In this document: positions 28,403 through 36,877 of the stretch, piece after piece
How the letters are laid out: the number at the start of each line of letters is the position of its first letter
Position numbering within the stretch: position 1 is the first letter of the stretch
Origin: Streptomyces sp. 846.5
GTDB lineage: Bacteria; Actinomycetota; Actinomycetes; Streptomycetales; Streptomycetaceae
Assembly: GCF_004365705.1 (NCBI RefSeq)
Contig: NZ_SOBN01000003.1
Span: forward strand, 62,001-126,000
DNA length: 64,000 nucleotides
Direction: 5' to 3'
Made by a program: the position numbers and the translations under genes
The notes under the pieces: model-generated
Seen by the model: only the letters and a program-made list of their open reading frames with translations
Told to the model about the DNA's origin: nothing
Databases searched by the model: none

Positions 28403-29245
28403 TCACTGGCCTTCGAGAGCCGCTCTGGCTCGGGCGAGAAGATGTTGCGCGAGGTGGTCAAAGACAGCTGTCTCGTTGAGCCACTCCCACGCCCTGGCGT
28501 ACAGCGCCACGTCAGCCGCGTCATCGAGCCACATCTCGGCGTTGATCGTCTCCACGATGACGAGCCGCTCGTCATAGATCCAGAAGCCGTGTGCCGGAGT
28601 GCGCTTCAACCGGGTTGCGAGCGGGATGATGCCGATCTCCACCGAGTCCATGCCCACGAGCCCGGTGAGCCGGTCCAGTTGCGGGATCATCACCGCGGGC
28701 GGCCCGACCTGTGCGTACAGCGCGGCCTCCCAGAGCACGAACCGGAAGCGGCGGCCGGCCTCGTACAGCGACTCCTGACGCTTCATCCGGGCCCGCACTG
28801 CCTCTTCGACGTCACGGGGCGAGTCGGCGAAGTCAGCTGCCATGGTGAGCAGAGCGCGGGCGTAGGCGCTGGTCTGCAACAGGCCGGGGATGCGGCTGGA
28901 CTCGAAGGCACGGATCACGCTGGTCCGCTGGCTCTCTTCAATAGCCGCGTCCTGCCGTGCTCGGTGGCCCCCGGCCAACTGGCGCCGCCACGACCGGTAG
29001 GCCGTCTCTGCGCCAAGGAGCCGAGCCTTCAGCTCGGTGGCGGCCGAGGGGTTACCTGCGGCTTCGGCCCAGGCGGTGAGGTCAGCGACGGTGGCGGTCT
29101 GCTTGCCGGACTCCAGCTTGCTGACCTTGCTCTGTGGCCATCCCATCCGTTCGGCGAACTCGCGGCCGGTATGGCCGCCCTCGGCGCGCAGCTCGCGGAG
29201 CCGGACGCCGAGGGCGATTCTCGCCTGTTGGAAATCGGTCGTCAC
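28403..29245 (-). CDS. XRE-family regulator with DUF5753 domain
   Basis: The 280-residue protein has an N-terminal XRE helix-turn-helix (LRELRAEGGHTGREFAERMGWPQSKVSKLESGKQTATVADL) and a C-terminal DUF5753 domain (FESSRIPGLLQTSAYARALL through FGFWIYDE-like and LYARAWEWLNETAVF segments). In streptomycetes such proteins are paired with a small DUF397 or DUF6879 partner in developmental or toxin-antitoxin-like regulation. Here the DUF6879 gene lies directly upstream with a GTGA overlap. Inside a mobile element this pair may act in stability or lysogeny control. Confidence 0.85.
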   Translation of the reverse strand: MTTDFQQARIALGVRLRELRAEGGHTGREFAERMGWPQSKVSKLESGKQTATVADLTAWAEAAGNPSAATELKARLLGAETAYRSWRRQLAGGHRARQDAAIEESQRTSVIRAFESSRIPGLLQTSAYARALLTMAADFADSPRDVEEAVRARMKRQESLYEAGRRFRFVLWEAALYAQVGPPAVMIPQLDRLTGLVGMDSVEIGIIPLATRLKRTPAHGFWIYDERLVIVETINAEMWLDDAADVALYARAWEWLNETAVFDHLAQHLLARARAALEGQ

Positions 29246-29772
29246 ATGGCTGACGGTACCGCCGTGTTGAACTCCCTGGCAGGGACTGCGAAGTGCTGAG
29301 CTGCATCACGCACCTGGCAGGCTCGGAGTACCTCACTGGCGTCCTCGATCAGCACTACGCCGAGCGTGCGGTCGGTGTCCTCATCGAAGACCAGGCGCAC
29401 CAGGGTCGCGGAGTCGAACAGCCAGAAGTCCTCCCGTGGTAGGTGCAGCTGGTCCGCCCGGGTGCGCGGGAGCATGCGGATGTCCTCCGGGCTGTCGAGT
29501 GCAGTGGCCAGCAGGAAGCGCTGATTGTCGGTCAGCGGGTCGTCCACGACGCGCACGCGCCCGAAGGTCTTCCCTTGGCTGAGCTGGGCGCGGATGTTGA
29601 CCTGCCATGGGTGGCTGGGGTCGGCCGGCACGCCGCCGGTCGCCAGGAACCGCGCGAGTCGCTCGCCGGTCAGGTCCGACGCGTATCCGCGCCTGCTCTC
29701 CAGCCTCCAAGCGGTGTGCTGGAAGTCCTCGAAGAGGTGGCCGATGTCAGCGAACGGGATGATCTCGACCAC
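29242..29772 (-). CDS. DUF6879 family protein
   Basis: The 176-residue protein fits DUF6879 by its opening (IPFADIGHLFEDFQHTAWRLESRRGY), the R-A-D-Q-L-H-L-P-R-E-D-F-W-L-F-D core and the R-L-V-F-D-E-D segment. DUF6879 proteins are small partners of XRE/DUF5753 regulators in actinobacteria. The coupling to that regulator by a GTGA overlap supports a functional pair. The biochemical role is not established. Confidence 0.75.
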   Translation of the reverse strand: MVEIIPFADIGHLFEDFQHTAWRLESRRGYASDLTGERLARFLATGGVPADPSHPWQVNIRAQLSQGKTFGRVRVVDDPLTDNQRFLLATALDSPEDIRMLPRTRADQLHLPREDFWLFDSATLVRLVFDEDTDRTLGVVLIEDASEVLRACQVRDAAQHFAVPAREFNTAVPSAM

Positions 29773-29773
29773 G

Positions 29774-29974
29774 TCACGCCCTCGGCGCGAAGCGGGTGAG
29801 CAAGTCGCGGGGGATGACGACGAAGGTCTCCGAGTCCTTGACGTCGCGCAGCTGCTCCAGCGCTTCGGGGTCGGTGAGGCGGTCGCCCTGGACGACGATG
29901 CGGCCGTCTTCGGTCTCGTACAGCGTGGGGCAGTCGCCGTGCTCGGACGTGGTGCCGAGGAACGTGAGCTTCAT
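29774..29974 (-). CDS. Small conserved-type protein (66 aa)
   Basis: Begins MKLTFLGTTSEHGDCPTLYETEDG and continues with an acidic V-Q-G-D-R-L-T-D-P segment and I-P-R-D-L-L-T-R-F. Proteins of this look occur beside DUF6879 genes in streptomycetes, which together with the 1-base gap to that gene suggests a three-gene operon with the XRE regulator. The ATG has AAAGG about eight bases upstream, partly within a palindrome. Function unknown. Confidence 0.65.
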   Translation of the reverse strand: MKLTFLGTTSEHGDCPTLYETEDGRIVVQGDRLTDPEALEQLRDVKDSETFVVIPRDLLTRFAPRA

Positions 29975-29984
29975 GGTGATCACC
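29975..29984. promoter_or_regulatory. GGTGATCACC palindrome at the operon start
   Basis: A perfect 10-bp palindrome lies immediately before the ATG of the 66-aa gene and contains its ribosome-binding site on the minus strand. Binding of a repressor here, perhaps the XRE protein of the same operon, would block expression. This is inference from position only. Confidence 0.4.
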
Positions 29985-30084
29985 TTTCGCTCGTGCCCGA
30001 TCGGTTGCCGGGCTGCTGCGCACCGTAGCGCCGACCGGGCGCGAATCAGAAGACCGCCCGGCCGGCACTCGGTTGTCGCTCCGC

Positions 30085-33000
30085 TCAGCCCCTTCCGTGT
30101 ACGCCGAGGGCCGCCTGGACGTTGCCGCCCAGGTTCCTGATCGTCTTGCGGATGGGGTCAAGCACGGCCTCGCCCATGTCCTTGCCGCCGATGGACACGT
30201 GCACGTGGATCGGTGCCGCAGAGGCGGCCGAGCCCCCGGACCGGGCGACATTGCCGCCCACCGAGCCCGAGCGGCCGAGTAGACCCGGCGTCAGACCCGG
30301 GAGGGAGTCTGTGAGGCCAGCGAGTTGCCGGTGCAGGTTGGGCTTCTCGTTGTCGATGCCGGCCATGAAGCTGCGTAGCACCAGGGCGCCGTTGGCGGTC
30401 AGGATCTTGGCATCCACGGCTGGCGGACCCTTCCAGCTCGGCAGCAGAGACGTCAGGTTCGACAGGGTGTTCTTGACGTCATCGAACCCCTGCTCGATCC
30501 CGTGAATGAAGCCCTTGACGATGGAGCCGCCAGCCCCCAGCAGCAGGCTGCCGAGGTCGCCGAGGGCGTGCAGCAGCATGGACGGCAGGTTGCGCATCCA
30601 GGTGATCGCGGGCTGCATCCACGCGACGATTCGCGCTGGGAGGGCGACGAAGATGCTGGCCAGGAAGGAGATCCAGCCGGACACGGCCTGCCGGACGTAG
30701 CCGAGCGCCTGCGAGAAGTGGCCTTGCAGGAGCGCGGTCAGGGCCATAATCGCGGGAATGATCACGCCCGTGATGTATTTGGCCAGGGTGCCGGACAGGA
30801 TCGTCGCCAGCTTGCCGATGATGCCGATGACCGGTGTGATCACCGGGACCAGTACGGAAAGGCCGCGGCCGATCAGCACGGCCAGCTGCTGAATCAGCGG
30901 GGCCACGGCCACGAGCAGTGCGGCGAACGTCCCGGCCAGGATGCCCAGACTCGGGGACAGGGCGACGACCAGCTGCGTCAGGATCGGCAGCACTGCCCCG
31001 GTCAGGGTGGTGAACACCGTCATCAGGGGCGCGATGATGGACGGCAGCGCAGAGAGGATCGGCGCCAGCGTCGTCATGATCGCCTGGCCAAGAGCCAGGA
31101 CCAGCGGAGTGATCTGCCGCCAGTACGTGCCCATCGCCGCGAGGATCGGCGTCAGGATCGGGCCCAGCAGGGCGATCAGCGTGCCCGCCATGGGCAGCAG
31201 CGGCGCCCACACGCCGAGCAGTTGGCCGAAGGACTGGGCCGCTGTCAGGAGCACCGGGCCAAGGGCTGTGATGATCGGTGCGAGGCCCTGGCCGAGGGCG
31301 GCGATGACTGCCTGCACGGGCGGACCGAGGGCGGTCAGCACGGGGGCGATGACGCCGAGGGCGGACATGAGCAGCGGAGCCGCCTGCGTGGCCAGCGAGT
31401 TCATGACGCCGAACAAGGCCTTAAGCGCCGATTGGACGGCCGGGCTGGCGAAGGCCTTCGCCAGGGTGCTGCTGATCGTCTTGAGGACGTCCAGGAAGCT
31501 GCCGCCGCTTGCCGAGGTGGCCTTGAAGACGGACATCAGGATCGAGCCGACGTTCGCGCCGACCGAGATCAGTTCCTTGATCAGGGACACGGCGTCGCTG
31601 ATCGCGGTCTGGAGACCACCCGAGGCGAACGCCTTGCCCAGGGATGCGCCGATCGAGGCCGCGCCGGATGCCACCGAGGCGGTGAGCTTCTGGAACGTCG
31701 GCCCGGCCGCGGCAGCCAGCTGCCCGAAGGCCGTGACGACCAGGCCGGGGATGCCCACCAGGTTGTGCAGGCCGGCCGAAGCGCTGCCCATCGCCTGACC
31801 CAGGACACCCGAACTGGCCAGGTTTCGGGCAGCGCTGAGGACGCCGAGGCCCATGGCGTTCATGGCCCCGGCGGAGGAGACGAGGTTGGCGCGCAGGACG
31901 GGCAGTACGGACGTGGCTGTCGAGGCGAGGGCCCCCGCCAGGCCGAGGAACAGGCGCTGCTGCACGTCCAGCTGGAGGCTGTGCCAGGCCGGTTTGAGGG
32001 CGATGACCTCGCGCACGAATGCTTGTGCGGATGGGGCCAGCTTCGACATCGCCGACGCAAGGGCATTCGCGGCCCCGGCGCTGCTGACCATGGACTGCTT
32101 GAGTGCTTCCTGGGCCTTCTGGATCGACTCCAGGCCCTGGGCTGCGGTGCGGGCCATGGCCTGCTGTGCGAGCTGCACAGCCTGGACCTGGTCCCGGATG
32201 TTCTGCTGGCTCTTGGCGACCTGGGACTGTGCGGAGACCACTGCGGCCGAGCCGTTCACCCCGGCCTTGTTCGCCGCCGCGGTGTCCGACTGGAGCCGCT
32301 GGACCGTGATGCCCTGCTCTTTCAGGTGCTGCTGGGCTTGGTCGTAGGCGAGCTGGTCCTTCTGGATCTGCTCGGCGGTGACCGCGCCGCCCTTCATCCG
32401 GTCGGCGTTGAGCTGGGCGAGCGCGTCCTGGACGTCCAGGACGGCCTGACGCTGGGCCTGCTGGGCGTCGATCAGGTTGTTGTTCTGGTCCTGGAGATCG
32501 CGCGCGGCCTGCACACGGGCGGCGTTGAGGGCCTTCTGCGCTTGCGTCGCCTGGATCTGGGCATCGGTCAGGGCGCGTTCGGCGCTGGTGACCGTGCGCG
32601 CCGCGGCGGCGTTGGCGACCGCGGCCTGCGCGGTGGCGTCCCGGACGGCGCGCTGGGCGTCCGCGAGCTTCTGGGCGGAGTTGGCCGCAGCTCCAGCGGA
32701 ACTGGCGGTGGTGGAGAAGGCAGCCTTGAGTGCCGAGCCGATACCAGCCGAGCCGATCTTGAGGGCAGCCCCGGCCTGAGCGACCGCGAGCAGGGCCGTC
32801 GCCGCGACGGAGGCCGCGGGCACCATGTTGACCAGCGCACCGATCAACCCCGCCACGGCGGGCACGATGGAGCCGAAGGAGCCGGCCATCATGCCCGCCT
32901 GCGAGGCCACCCCGCCGATGGTGCTGGCGAGCTGCCCCATGCCGGTTGCAGCCTGGCTCGCTCCCCCGCTCTCGCCGAGCGCATCCTCCTCATGACGGAC

Positions 33001-33540
33001 GGCAGCCAGGGCAGCGATGGCCGAGGGGGCGTTCGAGTCGATGTGAATGTTGGCGCGAGCGTGGTCAAGGTCGGCGACCGCGCGCCGAGCCGTCTCCAGA
33101 GTGACCAGCGCGTCGGCCGCGTTGGTCTGGATCGCGATGTCCGGGTGCGAGTCAACCAGGGACTGGAGCCCGGCGCGGATCTCCGTGATCTCCCGGTCCA
33201 CGCCCTCCACCGGGGCATCGACATCGATCGTGGCCGACAGGAGCCGGATCCGATCCACCAGCCGGGCCACATCGGCATCCGCCGGGCGGCTGTCGGCGTC
33301 GACCGCAATCTGCGGGTGCAGATCCGCCAGCGACGCATCCAAGTTGGTGCGGATGCCGGCGCCGATAGCCTGCCCGATCTGGGCCGACTGCCGAATCACG
33401 TCGCCCTGCGTGTTCCGCAGGGTCCCGTTGATGTCGCGCCGGAGTCCGGCGACCGCCAGCTCTGCCCGGGTGATGCCGGCGGCGGCCCCGGAGTCGTCCA
33501 GGTCGAACGTGGCCACCAACTCGCCAACGGTCATCGCCAT
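30085..33540 (-). CDS. Phage tail tape-measure protein
   Basis: The 1151-residue protein has the composition and layout of siphovirus tape measures: an N-terminal region, a long Ala/Gln-rich coiled coil (residues ~285-480), and a central series of hydrophobic helices (~535-1000, e.g. APLLMSALGVIAPVLTALG). The C-terminus is Gly/Ser-rich with a strand H-V-H-V-S-I-G-G. Tape measures set tail length and aid DNA entry; at ~1.5 angstroms per residue this length would give a tail of roughly 170 nm. It is the only recognisable virion gene in the element, with no tail tube, baseplate or head genes nearby. Confidence 0.85.
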   Translation of the reverse strand: MAMTVGELVATFDLDDSGAAAGITRAELAVAGLRRDINGTLRNTQGDVIRQSAQIGQAIGAGIRTNLDASLADLHPQIAVDADSRPADADVARLVDRIRLLSATIDVDAPVEGVDREITEIRAGLQSLVDSHPDIAIQTNAADALVTLETARRAVADLDHARANIHIDSNAPSAIAALAAVRHEEDALGESGGASQAATGMGQLASTIGGVASQAGMMAGSFGSIVPAVAGLIGALVNMVPAASVAATALLAVAQAGAALKIGSAGIGSALKAAFSTTASSAGAAANSAQKLADAQRAVRDATAQAAVANAAAARTVTSAERALTDAQIQATQAQKALNAARVQAARDLQDQNNNLIDAQQAQRQAVLDVQDALAQLNADRMKGGAVTAEQIQKDQLAYDQAQQHLKEQGITVQRLQSDTAAANKAGVNGSAAVVSAQSQVAKSQQNIRDQVQAVQLAQQAMARTAAQGLESIQKAQEALKQSMVSSAGAANALASAMSKLAPSAQAFVREVIALKPAWHSLQLDVQQRLFLGLAGALASTATSVLPVLRANLVSSAGAMNAMGLGVLSAARNLASSGVLGQAMGSASAGLHNLVGIPGLVVTAFGQLAAAAGPTFQKLTASVASGAASIGASLGKAFASGGLQTAISDAVSLIKELISVGANVGSILMSVFKATSASGGSFLDVLKTISSTLAKAFASPAVQSALKALFGVMNSLATQAAPLLMSALGVIAPVLTALGPPVQAVIAALGQGLAPIITALGPVLLTAAQSFGQLLGVWAPLLPMAGTLIALLGPILTPILAAMGTYWRQITPLVLALGQAIMTTLAPILSALPSIIAPLMTVFTTLTGAVLPILTQLVVALSPSLGILAGTFAALLVAVAPLIQQLAVLIGRGLSVLVPVITPVIGIIGKLATILSGTLAKYITGVIIPAIMALTALLQGHFSQALGYVRQAVSGWISFLASIFVALPARIVAWMQPAITWMRNLPSMLLHALGDLGSLLLGAGGSIVKGFIHGIEQGFDDVKNTLSNLTSLLPSWKGPPAVDAKILTANGALVLRSFMAGIDNEKPNLHRQLAGLTDSLPGLTPGLLGRSGSVGGNVARSGGSAASAAPIHVHVSIGGKDMGEAVLDPIRKTIRNLGGNVQAALGVHGRG

Positions 33541-33549
33541 GGCTGGCCC

Positions 33550-34344
33550 CTAGACGTTTCGGGGCGGCCAGGCGGCGCCCTCGGGCTTGCGGCCCTGCTG
33601 GTTGGCGTTCTCATGCCCGGCGTAGTCCAGCGCGTCCCACTCGGCCGTGGTGAGCGTCAGCGGCGCCGCGAGCTGCGGCAGCTCGGCTATGGCGCGGCGG
33701 ACGATGGCCTGTCCGGCGGTCAGCTCCTGGGCCAGCTCCCCGATGTCGGCGGGCATCGTCAGGCCCGCTGCGGCGAATGCAGCGGCAGCGACCAGGACGG
33801 CAGGGCGCACAGCGGTCAGCGGGTGCGGCTGGTCGGCGAGGTGGAGCACGTTGACGTTGCTGTGCACGCCGTGGCGTACCCGCGCCAGGCCGGGCACGCC
33901 AGCCTCGTTGAGTTCTCCCTCGATGTCGCGCAGGGCGAAGCCGACTTCGCGGATCCGGTCGTGCCGCTCGGCTGCCAGACGGCCCAGGTGGCTAATGGCG
34001 TCGGCTGCCGCGGTGAAGGCGTCGACCAAATCGTCTGTGGGCTCGGCGGCGAGCTTGCGGGCGCGCTCTGCCTGCTCGGCGGTCCGGGCGTGCAGATCGG
34101 CCTCAAGCGCCGCAGTCAGGCGCCGCTCGGCGGCGGTGATCCGCAGGGCAGCGAAGCGCGCCGTCTCGTGTGCACTGGCGAGCTGCTGGGGGGTGATGTC
34201 GTCCTGGCCGGCGCGCACGCGCTCTTCGAGAGCGGCGGCCAGCTGCTCGGCGTCGGCCTTCTCGGCGCGGGCTGTGGCGATGCCCTGGCGGGCCTGCTGC
34301 GGGGTGAGGACGTCGGCGACCGGGGTGCTCAGGGTGATGGTCAC
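33550..34344 (-). CDS. Coiled-coil protein upstream of tape measure (264 aa)
   Basis: The first ~150 residues are heptad-like helices rich in Ala, Glu and Arg (TPQQARQGIATARAEKADAEQLAAALEERV). The C-terminal part is helical with a final W-D-A-L-D-Y-A-G-H-E-N segment. Its place directly before the tape-measure gene is where tail assembly chaperones are usually encoded, but no frameshift product is apparent and no family is recognised. The GTG start overlaps the stop of the upstream gene (GTGA). Confidence 0.6.
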   Translation of the reverse strand: MTITLSTPVADVLTPQQARQGIATARAEKADAEQLAAALEERVRAGQDDITPQQLASAHETARFAALRITAAERRLTAALEADLHARTAEQAERARKLAAEPTDDLVDAFTAAADAISHLGRLAAERHDRIREVGFALRDIEGELNEAGVPGLARVRHGVHSNVNVLHLADQPHPLTAVRPAVLVAAAAFAAAGLTMPADIGELAQELTAGQAIVRRAIAELPQLAAPLTLTTAEWDALDYAGHENANQQGRKPEGAAWPPRNV

Positions 34345-34562
34345 TGGGCACCGCCAGCGGCGCGGGCACCGGTCAGGGCGCGGTGCTGGACCAGCTGCCG
34401 GCGCATCGGCGGGAGCGCGTCCCACGCGGGGCCGCCGAACAGGGCGGCGTCGGCCTTGATGCCAGCCTCGAAGGCGTCGATGTCGCCCTGGCGCGGATCG
34501 GCGACAGCGGCGGCGTAGGCGCCGATGGCAGCGTTCAGGGTGGGCCTGGTGGTGTCGGTCAT
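34341..34562 (-). CDS. Small element protein (73 aa)
   Basis: A short mostly helical protein (LNAAIGAYAAAVADPRQGDIDAFEAG, then PPMRRQLVQHRALTG). It is translationally coupled to the coiled-coil protein and could be the first of the two small tail-chaperone-like proteins that often precede a tape measure. No family is recognised. Confidence 0.5.
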   Translation of the reverse strand: MTDTTRPTLNAAIGAYAAAVADPRQGDIDAFEAGIKADAALFGGPAWDALPPMRRQLVQHRALTGARAAGGAQ

Positions 34563-34576
34563 GGTCGCCCGGCCCG

Positions 34577-34858
34577 TCAGTGGTAGTTGCGGGCGTTGGG
34601 GGCGAGGCCGTCCTGCATGGCGACCGCGGGCTGCACCACGTGCCTGGCCTGCGCGCGCAGGCTGGTGACGGCGGCCTGGTGCTCGGGCGGCGTGCCGTCG
34701 GGGGCGTCGATGACCGTGTAGCCGGCCGTCTCGAAGTAGGCGAGCTGTGCGGGGTCGGCGGTGTACGCGATGCCGTCGACCCACCACACGGTGTCGGGGT
34801 TGTCAGGCTGGCCGGGGCCATGGACCTTGGCCCCGGCCGGGGCGAGGATCTGCTTCAT
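34577..34858 (-). CDS. Small element protein (93 aa)
   Basis: ATG with GGAG eight bases upstream. The protein contains a hydrophobic-aromatic core (PDTVWWVDGIAYTADPAQLAYFETAGYTVID) suggestive of a small beta-rich domain, and a helical C-terminus. It overlaps the HTH gene upstream by 56 bases. Function unknown. Confidence 0.5.
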   Translation of the reverse strand: MKQILAPAGAKVHGPGQPDNPDTVWWVDGIAYTADPAQLAYFETAGYTVIDAPDGTPPEHQAAVTSLRAQARHVVQPAVAMQDGLAPNARNYH

Positions 34859-35285
34859 GGACTGCTCCGAGTCGGTAGCCGTCCAGGGACGCCGCGTTGA
34901 TGAGCCAGGCCCATCCCGCGCGGCGACCGCTGACACGGCCGGTGGCGACCAGGCGGCGCACGTGGCGGGGTGTGCACTCCAGCAGCGCGGCAGCCTGATC
35001 AACGGTCAGTTCCACACTGGGCTGAGCTGATCCACTACTTCCGAACTCGGACATTGTGAGGAGAGCGTCCTGCCCGTCCAGGTACCGCACGTTGGCGTCG
35101 TGCAGGGCGAACAGCAGGCTGCGGGCGGCAGGTGACAGCTCGCCCCCATCGGCCCGTACGCGCACCGTCAGGCCGAGTTCCACCAGTCGCAGCACGTCCC
35201 CGGCAACGGCCGGCGGGACCAGCACGGCGCCGTCGGGCCGCATCAGCGACCCGAGAGCGACCGGCGGGCGACCGGTGGTTGTCAC
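34803..35285 (-). CDS. Helix-turn-helix (excisionase-like) DNA-binding protein (160 aa)
   Basis: The C-terminal half has a MerR/Xis-type winged helix, V-D-Q-A-A-A-L-L-E-C-T-P-R-H-V-R-R-L-V-A-T-G-R, followed by a W-A-W-L-I wing and D-G-Y. The N-terminal half has a strand-rich segment ending L-S-P-A-A-R-S-L-L-F-A-L. The GTG start overlaps the upstream stop (GTGA). It is probably an element regulator and is distinct from the 71-aa Xis-like protein at 38635. Confidence 0.65.
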   Translation of the reverse strand: MTTTGRPPVALGSLMRPDGAVLVPPAVAGDVLRLVELGLTVRVRADGGELSPAARSLLFALHDANVRYLDGQDALLTMSEFGSSGSAQPSVELTVDQAAALLECTPRHVRRLVATGRVSGRRAGWAWLINAASLDGYRLGAVHEADPRPGRGQGPWPRPA

Positions 35286-35548
35286 TCGGTCGCTCCGTCG
35301 GCCATCGCCTGGAGGACGAGCCGCCGCACCGCCGCGGCATACTGCATGCGCATGTCTGCCGCGCCCTCCCAGTCGAGCGGGATCGTGTTGTCGAGGATGT
35401 GGCGGACCAGGGCGCCGATGATGTGGCCGAGTTCCTCGAAGCCGTACTCGTCCAGGAGCGGCCCGACGTCGGTGATCCGGCCTTCGGCGCAGGTGGCCAG
35501 CAGGATCAGGGCCCGGGCATCCAGCTCGGCGGCAGTGAAGCCAGCCAT
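35282..35548 (-). CDS. Small helical element protein (88 aa)
   Basis: Soluble, Ala/Leu-rich and mainly helical (AAELDARALILLATCAEGRITDVGPLL, then EELGHIIGALVRHILDN). The ATG overlaps the preceding stop (TGATG) and its own stop overlaps the HTH gene start. No family is recognised. Confidence 0.55.
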   Translation of the reverse strand: MAGFTAAELDARALILLATCAEGRITDVGPLLDEYGFEELGHIIGALVRHILDNTIPLDWEGAADMRMQYAAAVRRLVLQAMADGATE

Positions 35549-35916
35549 CAGGCACGCTCCTGCGCCGCGAGCATCCTGACCGCAGAGGCGTTGCCCGCAG
35601 CGGCGGACCTGCGCAGCACCTTGTTCAGCTTCGCCTGCTCCTTGGAGAGCATCGCCCGGTTGCGCAGTGAGTTGTCGGCCGCCCGATCGGCCTCGACCGC
35701 CAGCCGGTCCATCTGCTCGGCCGCGGCCTGGACGATCGGTGCGATCTTCGCTGCGGTCTCCGGGTCGCGCAGGCCCTCGCGGGCGAGCCTGGCGAAGGCC
35801 TTCCGCATGCGCATGTTGGACCGGTCGAGCTGGGCACGCCCGGGGTAGCCCTTGTGACTTCGGGGGCTGAGCTGCTGGGGCAGCACGGTGGGTTCGATGC
35901 TGGCGGGGTCGATCAT
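35548..35916 (-). CDS. Helical basic element protein (122 aa), first gene of the tape-measure operon
   Basis: A basic, strongly helical protein (NMRMRKAFARLAREGL, then a long AAEQMDRLAVEADRAADNSLRNRAMLSKEQAKLNKVL coil). It is the first of seven genes that run, mostly with overlaps, to the tape-measure gene. A 12-bp palindrome lies 17 bases upstream of its start. Function unknown. Confidence 0.55.
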   Translation of the reverse strand: MIDPASIEPTVLPQQLSPRSHKGYPGRAQLDRSNMRMRKAFARLAREGLRDPETAAKIAPIVQAAAEQMDRLAVEADRAADNSLRNRAMLSKEQAKLNKVLRRSAAAGNASAVRMLAAQERA

Positions 35917-35932
35917 GGGGTTCTCCGTTCCT

Positions 35933-35944
35933 CGTACATGTACG
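35933..35944. promoter_or_regulatory. CGTACATGTACG palindrome before the tape-measure operon
   Basis: A perfect 12-bp palindrome 17 bases upstream of the first gene of the seven-gene block, in the only sizeable gap (189 bases, no gene seen) of this part of the element. Position and symmetry suggest a repressor operator. Confidence 0.5.
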
Positions 35945-36105
35945 TGCGTAGAGCCGAATTCACCGAGGCGACCGGTTGTCGGTCGCGGGATCAGTAGTGG
36001 CCTCGGCTGGGTCGTGGCTGGGCTCCAGGCGGCGACTGGGAGGGCGCTGGCGGCTGTCTGCTGGGACGGCTGGGGCCCAGGTGGTGGCCGGGCCCCAGAG
36101 CGCGG

Positions 36106-36876
36106 TCAGCGAGGCTTCTGACGGCGGCGGTCGTTGCCCTTGAGGGTGATGCGCGTGCTCATCTCGGCAAGGCGGGAGGAGACTCGTTCCCCGAGTCGCT
36201 CGCGCAGTACGTCCCCGGGGACGTTGCTGGTGAAGATCGTGGGGAGGCACTGCTCGTACCGGTGGTTGATCAGCCGGTAGAGGATTTCCTCGGTCCACTC
36301 CGTGTCCTTGGAGGCGCCGAGGTCGTCCAGCAGCAGCAGCGGGGTACTGGCGTACTCGCGGTACTTGGCTTCGCTGTCGCCGCCGGCGCTGGGGCGAAGA
36401 GCGGCATAGAGGTCCGCCTCGGTGGTGGCCTTCCACCTGGGTGCGCGCCGGGCCCCGGTGCTCATGACGGCGACGATGACGGCCTGGATGGTGGAGTAGG
36501 CCCGGTGGGTCTTGCCGGTACCAGTGGCGCCGAGGATGAGTTGTGAGCGCGTGTTCCGGGGATCCTTGGCGACCTGCTGCGCCCACTCGACTACATCGGC
36601 GTCGGTCACGCTGACGTTGTGGTACCTGGGGGGCACCTCGTGGGTGAACTGGGCGATGGCTTGGAGGGTTCGCTGCCTGACGGCCTGCTCGTGTGCGTAG
36701 CGGACGAACTCGGCCTCGGCGGGCAGCAGCTGGTCATAGCGGAGTTCGCCCTGGATGTAGTCGTCGATGCGGATGCGGGCTTCGACGTCGCCGGGGTAGT
36801 CGGCGGCGTGGATGTCGATTGAGATATGGGCCTGCGGGTTGGCGCTGAGTTCGGCCTCGGGCCTCTGGATGGTCAT
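36106..36876 (-). CDS. DnaC/IstB-like ATP-binding helicase loader
   Basis: The 256-residue protein has Walker A G116-A-T-G-T-G-K-T123 and Walker B L-L-L-L-D-D-L-G-A (D184-D185), then the sensor-type N-H-R-Y and T-S-N-V segments and an arginine-rich R-L-A-E-M-S-T-R motif. This is typical of phage and bacterial helicase loaders. Its start lies one base after the stop of the initiator gene, so initiator and loader form a replication module like lambda O/P or DnaD/DnaC types. It probably recruits the host DnaB helicase. Confidence 0.85.
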   Translation of the reverse strand: MTIQRPEAELSANPQAHISIDIHAADYPGDVEARIRIDDYIQGELRYDQLLPAEAEFVRYAHEQAVRQRTLQAIAQFTHEVPPRYHNVSVTDADVVEWAQQVAKDPRNTRSQLILGATGTGKTHRAYSTIQAVIVAVMSTGARRAPRWKATTEADLYAALRPSAGGDSEAKYREYASTPLLLLDDLGASKDTEWTEEILYRLINHRYEQCLPTIFTSNVPGDVLRERLGERVSSRLAEMSTRITLKGNDRRRQKPR

Positions 36877-36877
36877 G

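Noticed and set aside
30502-34518. 1338-codon frame antisense to the tape-measure gene
   Set aside because: Its composition is rich in Gly, Gln, Arg and Asp, as expected from the complement of an Ala/Gln-rich coiled-coil gene. There is no start signal or family match.
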